Positions 58,453 to 64,000 of a stretch of 64,000 bases of DNA are shown one piece after another. Both the position numbers and the translations under genes were made by a program. The stretch lies in NCBI RefSeq assembly GCF_042663225.1, contig NZ_JBHTAA010000005.1:310001-374000 (forward strand), written 5' to 3'. Every line of letters begins with the position of its first letter. The stretch's first letter is position 1. The notes under the pieces are model-generated. The model worked only from the letters and a program-made list of their open reading frames with translations, did no database searches and had not been told where the DNA came from. Source of the DNA: Haloferax namakaokahaiae. GTDB taxonomy: Archaea > Halobacteriota > Halobacteria > Halobacteriales > Haloferacaceae.

Positions 58453-58820
58453 TCCAGACGCGAGATTGCCGCGGCGAGGTCGCCGTCTTCGGCTTCGAGC
58501 GCTTCGCGTGCGTCGTCTTCGGGAACGCCAGCACGCTGTGCGACGATTGCGACGTCGTCCGCCGGGATGGCGGACGCGGCCGAGTCGCCCTCGTCCTCAT
58601 CGTCACCGGCACCGAGTTCGCGCGACTCGGGTTCGCCGACGATTTGGTACGTCATCTGGCCCTGCGCGTCCATGCGCGTGACCTGCGCGTCCGAGAAGAC
58701 GAGTTCCTCGTCGGCCGTCTTGATGACGACCTCTTCGGCATCGAGTTCCGTCACGTCGATGCCCATCTGCTTCATCATCTGCTTCATCTTGCGCGGATTC
58801 ATTCCGCCGCCTCCAAACAT
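58449..58820 (-). CDS. nac: Nascent polypeptide-associated complex protein (NAC)
   Basis: Binds ribosomes and new polypeptides. The 123-residue protein has the NAC core (MNPRKMKQMMKQMGIDVTELDAEEVVIKTADEELVFSDAQVTRMDAQGQMTYQIVG) and a C-terminal UBA domain (DVAIVAQRAGVPEDDAREALEAEDGDLAAAISRLE). The start at 58820 (MFGGGGMNPRK) is typical of archaeal NAC. Cotranscribed with trmI. Confidence 0.94.
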   Translation of the reverse strand: MFGGGGMNPRKMKQMMKQMGIDVTELDAEEVVIKTADEELVFSDAQVTRMDAQGQMTYQIVGEPESRELGAGDDEDEGDSAASAIPADDVAIVAQRAGVPEDDAREALEAEDGDLAAAISRLE

Positions 58821-58892
58821 ACCAGAAGCGTCGGGGTCGGCTCTCAAAAGCGTGGCGAACACGGCCTGCACTCTCCGCGCGAGCGATCCGGA

Positions 58893-59561
58893 CTACTCGA
58901 CCCGGTAGCTAACCGCCAGTCCGTTGCCCAGCGGGAGGACGAGCGTCTCGAACCGCGGGTCCGCACGGACCGCATCGAGGTACGCCGCGATGCCGTGGGT
59001 GTCCTGATTCGTTCCGTCGAGCGCCGACGCGACGCCCGCTTCTCGGTCGGCGAGCGCGCCGAAATCGAGCGGGCCGCGCATCACGTTGTCGGCGATGACG
59101 ACGCCACCGACCGCGACTCGGTCGCGCACGAGGTCGAACGCCTCGGCGTAGCGATGCTTCTGGTGGTCGAACAGCACGAGGTCGAACTCGCCTTCGGTCT
59201 CTTCGAACAGTTCGAGCGCGTCACCTTCGAGGAACGTGGTTCGGTCGGTGAGACCGACGCGCTCGAAGTACTCGCGGGCCATCTCCAACTCCGTGGCGTC
59301 GTGCTCGGTCAAGAAGAGTTCGGCATCTTCGCGCATGCCCTTGGCGAACCACGTCGCGGAGTAGCCGAATCCCGACCCGAACTCGAACAGACGCTCTGCC
59401 TCGACCAGTTGGGCGACAAGTCGCAGAAAGCCGCCCGCTTCAGGTCCGATGATGGGAAAACCGTGTTCGGCCGCGTACGCCGCCATCTCGGCTTGCACCT
59501 CGTCGTGTTCCGGTGCGGTGGCCGTGAGGAACCGACGCGTGTCGTCTGTGAGTATCTCCAT
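58893..59561 (-). CDS. O-methyltransferase family 3 (SAM-dependent)
   Basis: A 222-residue methyltransferase with motif I LFEFGSGFGYSATWFA, the acidic FLTEHD, FDLVLFDHQKHRY and VIADNVMRGP of the caffeoyl-CoA O-methyltransferase-like family. Substrate unknown. The ATG at 59561 is favoured; a TTTTATTCT element about 26 nt upstream suits a leaderless mRNA. Divergent from the mutase. Confidence 0.86.
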   Translation of the reverse strand: MEILTDDTRRFLTATAPEHDEVQAEMAAYAAEHGFPIIGPEAGGFLRLVAQLVEAERLFEFGSGFGYSATWFAKGMREDAELFLTEHDATELEMAREYFERVGLTDRTTFLEGDALELFEETEGEFDLVLFDHQKHRYAEAFDLVRDRVAVGGVVIADNVMRGPLDFGALADREAGVASALDGTNQDTHGIAAYLDAVRADPRFETLVLPLGNGLAVSYRVE

Positions 59562-59672
59562 GTGAGACGAGGGACGGCCGAGAGAATAAAACCCGCCGCG
59601 GAGCGTCCGAGGTGCCACCGCCGCGGGCGAATCTGCCTACGCTTAAGTGGGTCACAATCCTCATCTTTTACA

Positions 59673-61349
59673 ATGTTTGACCCCGACGAACTCGCCCAGA
59701 TTCGTGAGGCGAAGTCTGCGTGGGAAGAAGAGACGCTGTCGCCGACACTCGACAGATTCGGGGAGCGTAACGAGGAGTTCACGACCGACACCGGCGGCCA
59801 CGAGGTAGACCGACTCTACACGCCCGCCGACGTGGACCTCGACTACCGTCGTGACCTCGGCTTCCCCGGCGAAAAACCCTACACACGCGGCGTCTATCCG
59901 ACGATGCACCGCGGCCGTCTGTGGACGATGCGGCAGTACGCCGGGTTCGGCACCCCCGCCGAGACGAACGAGCGCTTCCGGTATCTCATCGACAACGGGT
60001 CGTCGGGCCTGTCGCTCGCGTTCGACCTCCCGACGCAGATGGGCTACGACTCTGACGCCATCATGGCCGCGGGCGAAGTCGGCAAGTCGGGCGTCGCAAT
60101 CGACAGCCTCCACGACATGGAGACGGTCTTCGACGGCATCGACCTCGGCGACGTGTCCACGTCGATGACCATCAACGCGCCCGCCTCGGTGCTCCTCGCC
60201 ATGTACGTCGCACTCGGCGACAAGCAGGGCGTCCCCCGCGAGCAACTCCGCGGGACGATTCAGAACGACATCATGAAGGAGTACATCGCGCGGAACCTCT
60301 ATATCTACCCGCCAGAGCCGTCGATGCGACTCATCACGGACATCTTCGAGTTCTGCGCCGCGGAGACGCCGAAGTTCAACACCATCTCGATTTCGGGGTA
60401 TCACATCCGCGAGGCCGGTTCGACGGCGGCACAGGAAGTCGCGTTCACGCTCGGCAACGGCATCCAGTACGTCGAGGCCGCCGTCGAGGCCGGACTGGAC
60501 GTTGACGACTTCGCGCCCCAGCTCTCCTTCTTCTTCAACGCGCACAACAACATCCTCGAAGAGGTGTCCAAGTTCCGCGCCGCCCGCCGCATGTGGGCGA
60601 AAATCATGGAAGACCGCTTCGGCGCAGAGAACCCGAAGTCGATGCAACTCAAGTTCCACACCCAGACCGGTGGTTCGACGCTGACGGCCCAGCAGGTCGA
60701 GAACAACGTCGTCCGCGTCGCCTATCAGGCGCTCGCGGCGGTCCTCGGGGGCACGCAGTCGCTCCACACTAACGGCAAGGACGAAGCGCTCTCGCTTCCG
60801 ACCGAGCAGTCGGTTCGGACCGCGCTCAGAACCCAGCAGATTCTCGCCCACGAGTCGGGTGCCGCGGACACCATCGACCCGCTCGCCGGAAGCTACTACG
60901 TCGAAGCACTGACCGACGACATCGAAGCCGACGCGTTCGACCTCTTGGACGAAATCGACGAGCGCGGCGGCATGCTCGACTCGGTCAAGAACCAGTGGGT
61001 CCAAGGCGAGATTCAGGACGTCGCCTACGAGCGCCAGCGCGAAGTCGAGAACGGCGAGCGCGTCATCGTCGGGGTGAACAAGTACCGCGTGGACGAAGAG
61101 CCGAAAGTCGAGATTCAGGAAGTCTCCGAGGAAGAAGAACAGAAGCAAATCGACGCGCTGGAAGCCCGCAAGGAAGCACGCGACACCGAAGCGGTCGAAG
61201 CGGCACTCGAAGAAGTTCGAACCGTCGCAAACAGCGACGACAACCTCATGCCGTCGATTATCGAGGCGGTCAAAGCCTACGCCACGGTGGGCGAAATCTG
61301 CGGCGTGTTGCGAGAAGAGTTCGGCGAGTACGAACCCGGCATGGCGTGA
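59673..61349 (+). CDS. mcmA: Methylmalonyl-CoA mutase, large (catalytic) subunit
   Basis: Converts methylmalonyl-CoA to succinyl-CoA with the help of a separate B12-binding subunit. The 558-residue barrel domain has PYTRGVYPTMHRGRLWTMRQYAGFGTPAETNERF, GYDSDAIMAAGEVGKSGVAID, ISISGYHIREAGSTA and TGGSTLTAQQVENNVVR. No cobalamin domain (D-x-H-x-x-G) is fused, so it is the archaeal split type. A CGCTTAAGTG box about 28 nt before the ATG at 59673 supports the start; the longer upstream frame is spurious. Works with epimerase at 62707 and the carboxylase at 1. Confidence 0.95.
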   Translation: MFDPDELAQIREAKSAWEEETLSPTLDRFGERNEEFTTDTGGHEVDRLYTPADVDLDYRRDLGFPGEKPYTRGVYPTMHRGRLWTMRQYAGFGTPAETNERFRYLIDNGSSGLSLAFDLPTQMGYDSDAIMAAGEVGKSGVAIDSLHDMETVFDGIDLGDVSTSMTINAPASVLLAMYVALGDKQGVPREQLRGTIQNDIMKEYIARNLYIYPPEPSMRLITDIFEFCAAETPKFNTISISGYHIREAGSTAAQEVAFTLGNGIQYVEAAVEAGLDVDDFAPQLSFFFNAHNNILEEVSKFRAARRMWAKIMEDRFGAENPKSMQLKFHTQTGGSTLTAQQVENNVVRVAYQALAAVLGGTQSLHTNGKDEALSLPTEQSVRTALRTQQILAHESGAADTIDPLAGSYYVEALTDDIEADAFDLLDEIDERGGMLDSVKNQWVQGEIQDVAYERQREVENGERVIVGVNKYRVDEEPKVEIQEVSEEEEQKQIDALEARKEARDTEAVEAALEEVRTVANSDDNLMPSIIEAVKAYATVGEICGVLREEFGEYEPGMA

Positions 61350-61618
61350 GGCCACGCCGACCGGGGTGTGCTAGCGATTGACTTAATTACACTTTTGCCC
61401 ACCCGAGAAAACTTATTACCTGTGGCCTTTTTGACGTGAACGAGGATTCCACGATGCCTCTCATCAACTTCTAAACCCGTCACACGCCCGGTCGCCAGCG
61501 AACGGTCGCGCCCCCGCCAGACGGCGGCGCACGATCAGTCGGCGACTCGGCGTTGCGGGGCTTTTCACCCGAACAGCCCCCGGTATCGTGTTCGACTGCA
61601 CACCCTGTCCAACAGCAA
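61350..61618. other. Gap after mutase with a promoter-like box and hairpin
   Basis: An ACTTATTACC element at 61411-61420 is followed about 21-25 nt later by a GTG (61436) opening a 12-codon frame that reads MNEDSTMPLINF if initiated at GTG. Further on, around 61507-61530, a GC-rich inverted repeat (CGCC ... GGCG arms) is present. It could be a small RNA or leader, but I cannot support a gene. Confidence 0.35.
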
Positions 61619-61903
61619 ATGTCAGATAGACCCTTCAGACCCACTCGAACAGTCTCCGACTACCCGCCCTCTCACCACCTGCCGGCACCGTCGTTCCGCA
61701 CCTACGCGGTCCTGCTGGCAGTCGGTGTCGCCGTCGCGGCCGTGGTGACGTTCCCCCTGCTGTCGCTCGTCACGGCGATGACCGCCGTCGTGGCCATCGT
61801 CGTCGCTCGCACGCTCGCCACCCGCGCTTCGTGGTCGAGTCTCCGTGTCGGCGTTCCGGGCATGCCCGTCGAAGTGACGGTCGCCCGAACGAGCCGCGAC
61901 TAA
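61619..61903 (+). CDS. Small membrane protein, two helices
   Basis: A 94-residue protein with two close helices (about residues 27-46 and 48-68) and a basic C-terminal strand region (SLRVGVPGMPVEVTVARTSRD). ATG at 61619 preferred to 61553. Function unknown. Confidence 0.65.
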   Translation: MSDRPFRPTRTVSDYPPSHHLPAPSFRTYAVLLAVGVAVAAVVTFPLLSLVTAMTAVVAIVVARTLATRASWSSLRVGVPGMPVEVTVARTSRD

Positions 61904-62003
61904 TCGCGCTTCGGCCCGTCGCCGCGCTTCGACCCGCCGCTCGCGCATCGACCTCACTCCCCAACTTCGGCCCTCCACGCCGCCCGTTCGGGGTTCGATT
62001 TTT

Positions 62004-62312
62004 CTATAGCTTAGTTCGACTCCGGAGCCACCGCACTCCCGCGACGAGGACGAGCGCTTGGAGATAGAGACAGACGACGAGCGCCGGATAGAAGACACTG
62101 TTCTCTCGAATCCCGAACTCGTTGGACGCGAGTGTATCGAGGAAAAACGCGGCGACGAGCGCGGGGAAGTCGATGACCCAGATTTCGATGGGGACGAGTT
62201 CGTAGAACCCGAGCGCCCAGACGAGCACTAACAAGACGAACAGCACGAGTGTCTCGCGGGCGGTTACGACTCGTACCCACCCTGAACTATCTCGGTTCAA
62301 GACGGTGCTCAC
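62004..62312 (-). CDS. Small membrane protein downstream of the YbjQ-type gene
   Basis: A 102-residue protein with about three membrane segments (residues 18-40, 44-62, 74-95). Its GTG start overlaps the stop of the gene at 62309 (GTGA), so it is translated from the same mRNA. Function unknown. Confidence 0.72.
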   Translation of the reverse strand: MSTVLNRDSSGWVRVVTARETLVLFVLLVLVWALGFYELVPIEIWVIDFPALVAAFFLDTLASNEFGIRENSVFYPALVVCLYLQALVLVAGVRWLRSRTKL

Positions 62313-62653
62313 GCAACGTCCACGTCCGATTCGGATTCGGGTTCGAGTTTGACTGCCGTCCCGTAGGCGAGGATTTCGGCCGCGCCCTGTGTCACCTCCG
62401 CGGTGATGTACCGAACGGAGACGACGGCGTCCGCACCCATCTCTTCGGCCTCTGCTATCATTCGGTCGGTCGCCTCGTCGCGGGCGTCGGCCATGAGACC
62501 GGTGTACGATTTGAGTTCGCCGCCGACGATGTTACGCAGGCCTTGTGTGATGTCGCGGCCGACGTTCCGGGCGCGAATCGTGTTGCCGCGAACGGTCCCG
62601 AGCGTCTCCTCGATTTGGTGCCCTGCAATCGATTCAGTAGTCGTTACTATCAT
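62309..62653 (-). CDS. YbjQ/UPF0145 family protein
   Basis: A 114-residue protein of the YbjQ family (pentamer-forming, once called heavy-metal-binding): TTESIAGHQIEETLGTVRGNTIRARNVGRDITQGLRNIVGGELKSYTGLMADARDEATDRMIAEAEEMGADAVVSVRY. Role unclear. It shares a promoter region with the divergent epimerase gene; the leader is about zero nucleotides if the central TATA is used. Confidence 0.88.
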   Translation of the reverse strand: MIVTTTESIAGHQIEETLGTVRGNTIRARNVGRDITQGLRNIVGGELKSYTGLMADARDEATDRMIAEAEEMGADAVVSVRYITAEVTQGAAEILAYGTAVKLEPESESDVDVA

Positions 62654-62674
62654 GACATATTTGACGAATCGTTT

Positions 62675-62685
62675 GGGTTTATCCC
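62675..62685. promoter_or_regulatory. Central TATA-like element between divergent YbjQ and epimerase genes
   Basis: GGGTTTATCCC lies almost exactly midway: its centre is about 27 nt from the ATG at 62653 (minus) and about 27 nt from the ATG at 62707 (plus). One AT-rich core could serve both directions, each giving a leaderless mRNA. Confidence 0.5.
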
Positions 62686-62706
62686 TTGCGCCCGACCACT
62701 CTGTGT

Positions 62707-63090
62707 ATGGACTTCGACCACCTCGGTATCGCCACGCCCGACGCCGCTGGACTGGCCGCGTTGTTCGAGGAACTCCTCGATGCGCCCGTCGCCCACGAAG
62801 AGGAGTTCGACGGGATGACCGTCGTCTTTCTCGAACTCGACAACGGGTATTTCGAGTTGCTCGAACCGCACGAAGGCGGTGCAATCGGAAACTTCATCGA
62901 ACGTCGCGGGTCCGGAATCCATCACATCGCGCTCGCAACCGACGACATCGAGGGCGCGCTTTCGACCGCCCGCGAAGCGGGTATCGAACTCATCGACGAG
63001 GAACCCCGACCGGGTGCGTGGGGCCACGAGGTCGCCTTCCTCCACCCCAAATCGACCGGCGGCGTCCTCGTCGAATTCGTCTCGCACTGA
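62707..63090 (+). CDS. mce: Methylmalonyl-CoA epimerase
   Basis: Interconverts (S)- and (R)-methylmalonyl-CoA before the mutase. The 127-residue vicinal-oxygen-chelate fold protein has the metal ligands in FDHLGIATPD (His), LELDNGYFELLEP (Glu) and GIHHIALATDDI (His), ending with GGVLVEFVSH. The ATG at 62707 follows the shared TATA by about 27 nt. Confidence 0.92.
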   Translation: MDFDHLGIATPDAAGLAALFEELLDAPVAHEEEFDGMTVVFLELDNGYFELLEPHEGGAIGNFIERRGSGIHHIALATDDIEGALSTAREAGIELIDEEPRPGAWGHEVAFLHPKSTGGVLVEFVSH

Positions 63091-63150
63091 CCGCCACACG
63101 TCCGGATGACAATGCTTTTCGCAAATCGGAGTGTCACATTATCGAGAACA

Positions 63151-63177
63151 ATGTTGAGGGGGAGCAGGGGACGATGA
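63151..63177 (+). CDS. Eight-codon ORF overlapping the acyl-CoA ligase start (uncertain)
   Basis: ATG at 63151 opens eight codons (MLRGSRGR) whose TGA overlaps the ligase ATG (ATGA). GCTTTTCGC is centred about 33 nt before it. It may be a leader peptide or simply a short 5' UTR. Confidence 0.25.
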   Translation: MLRGSRGR

Positions 63178-64000
63178 CTGACGACGAGAGGACACGGGAC
63201 GCGTCCACCCACCCAGGGTTCGACGGGCCTGTCCGAGACTGGTTGTCGCATCGCGTCGCCGCCACGCCGGACGAAGAGGCGTTGATTCACGCACCGTCCG
63301 GTGACTCGTGGACGTTCCGCGAACTCGACGAACTCGTCACCGAGCGAGCGGGACAACTCGCCGCGCTCGGCGTCGAAGCGGGTGACCACGTCGCGGTGAT
63401 TCTTCCACCCGGCATCGAGTACGTCTTGCTCATCCACGCGAGCGTTCGCATCGGCGCGAAACTGGTTCCGCTGAGCGAGCGACTGACCGCGTCGGAGGTC
63501 ACGCGCAACCTCGAACTCGCCGACGCGACCGTCGTCGTCTGCGGCGAAGATACCGAACCAATCGTCGTCGAAGCCTCGACGGAGATTCCGACGATTTCGG
63601 TGGACGAACCGCGTTGGGAGGGCGTCGTCAACCTCGAAACGATTGCGCCGAAGTCGGTTTCGCCCGCACAGTGGTCGCTCTCGGAGACGATGATTCTCCT
63701 CTTTACCTCGGGGACGACGGGCGCACCGAAGGCGGTGCGTCTCTCGATGGGGAACATCCTCTCCAATGCGGTCGCGTCGTCGTTCAGACTCGGTCTGTCG
63801 CGGACCGACCGCTGGATGGTGACGCTCTCGTTGCACCACATGGGCGGCATCGGCCCGGTCCTTCGAAGCCCACTGTACGGGACGGCAATCGTCCTCCGCG
63901 AAGGCTTCGACGCGGGGAGCACCGCCGACGACATCGACAAGTACGACGTGACGGGCGTCTCGCTCGTGCCCACCATGCTCAAACGGATGCTCGAAAAGCG
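63174..64000 (+). CDS. menE: AMP-dependent acyl-CoA ligase, MenE-like, cut by window end
   Basis: Activates a carboxylic acid to its CoA ester through an acyl-AMP. The visible 275 codons include the adenylation P-loop LLFTSGTTGAPKAVRLSMGN and the HHMGGIGP stretch. The N-terminal layout (DWLSHRVAATPDEEALIHAPSGDSWTFRELDELV) is typical of haloarchaeal 2-succinylbenzoate-CoA ligases of menaquinone synthesis, but other acyl-CoA synthetases cannot be ruled out. The ATG at 63174 is the first with family match. The frame continues past the window. Confidence 0.8.
   Translation, partial: MTDDERTRDASTHPGFDGPVRDWLSHRVAATPDEEALIHAPSGDSWTFRELDELVTERAGQLAALGVEAGDHVAVILPPGIEYVLLIHASVRIGAKLVPLSERLTASEVTRNLELADATVVVCGEDTEPIVVEASTEIPTISVDEPRWEGVVNLETIAPKSVSPAQWSLSETMILLFTSGTTGAPKAVRLSMGNILSNAVASSFRLGLSRTDRWMVTLSLHHMGGIGPVLRSPLYGTAIVLREGFDAGSTADDIDKYDVTGVSLVPTMLKRMLEK

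Noticed and set aside
58644..59672. N-terminal extension of the methylmalonyl-CoA mutase frame
   Set aside because: It is antisense to the methyltransferase and NAC genes; a TATA box 28 nt before 59673 and the family start fix the ATG there.

Overview
This is chromosomal DNA of a halophilic archaeon (class Halobacteria). GC is high, proteins are acidic, and many families are haloarchaeal-only (DUF5787, DUF5789, DUF5797 and DUF5798 types, Bat-like HTH_10 regulators, 7TM histidine kinases). Lipoproteins carry twin-arginine signals. At least twenty genes have a TATA-like box centred about 25-31 nt before the start codon, the spacing expected for leaderless mRNAs, and I used this to choose many starts. 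The gene set (phosphomevalonate decarboxylase, geranylgeranyl reductase, split methylmalonyl-CoA mutase) fits the Haloferax group, but I cannot name a species from sequence alone.

Layout. 1-6 kb: acyl-CoA carboxylase beta chain (cut by the window edge), a Tat lipoprotein, fructose-1,6-bisphosphatase, an HhH protein with GDWTP repeats, 3-hydroxyacyl-CoA dehydrogenase. 6-14 kb: an ABC exporter operon whose first permease ends in a PrsW-protease-like domain, a cysteine synthase, a CoA-binding protein, a KaiC-like ATPase, UbiA prenyltransferase, tRNA-Arg(TCG). 14.0-16.2 kb: an AT-rich island (about 40% GC by eye) that begins with a partial copy of the tRNA 3' end and nested inverted repeats, then a truncated ORF and a two-gene OLD/ABC-type ATPase plus unknown-partner module that looks like a defence system. 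16-23.5 kb: signal transduction genes (7TM kinase, 1112-residue PAS/GAF/Bat regulator, small HTH proteins). 23.5-38 kb: sulfite-oxidase-like molybdoenzyme, phosphotransferase, HAD phosphatase, acyl-CoA dehydrogenase, SOUL protein, second 7TM kinase, NDH-2-like dehydrogenase, mvaD, flavin reductase, DoxX and a divergent regulator. 38-48 kb: acylphosphatase, glmM-type mutase, a complete BMP-type nucleoside ABC importer, geranylgeranyl reductase, a histidine kinase. 48-64 kb: M20 amidohydrolase divergent from a NhaC antiporter, a uS10 paralog, a Nudix hydrolase, a DUF5787 putative nuclease, enoyl-CoA hydratase, a soluble transducer, transcription factor S, TrmI/NAC, methylmalonyl-CoA mutase large subunit and epimerase, and the start of an acyl-CoA ligase.

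How the genes fit together. The acyl-CoA carboxylase, methylmalonyl-CoA epimerase and mutase could form the propionyl-CoA to succinyl-CoA route, and 3-hydroxyacyl-CoA dehydrogenase, acyl-CoA dehydrogenase and enoyl-CoA hydratase are beta-oxidation-type enzymes. MvaD, UbiA and geranylgeranyl reductase belong to isoprenoid and archaeal ether-lipid synthesis. They are scattered rather than clustered.

Most unusual features: the AT-rich two-gene module beside tRNA-Arg, the ABC-permease/PrsW fusion, several short ORFs whose stop codons overlap the start of the next gene (fbp, DoxX, the acyl-CoA ligase, an HTH regulator), and operator-like palindromes before cysK and the nucleoside importer.
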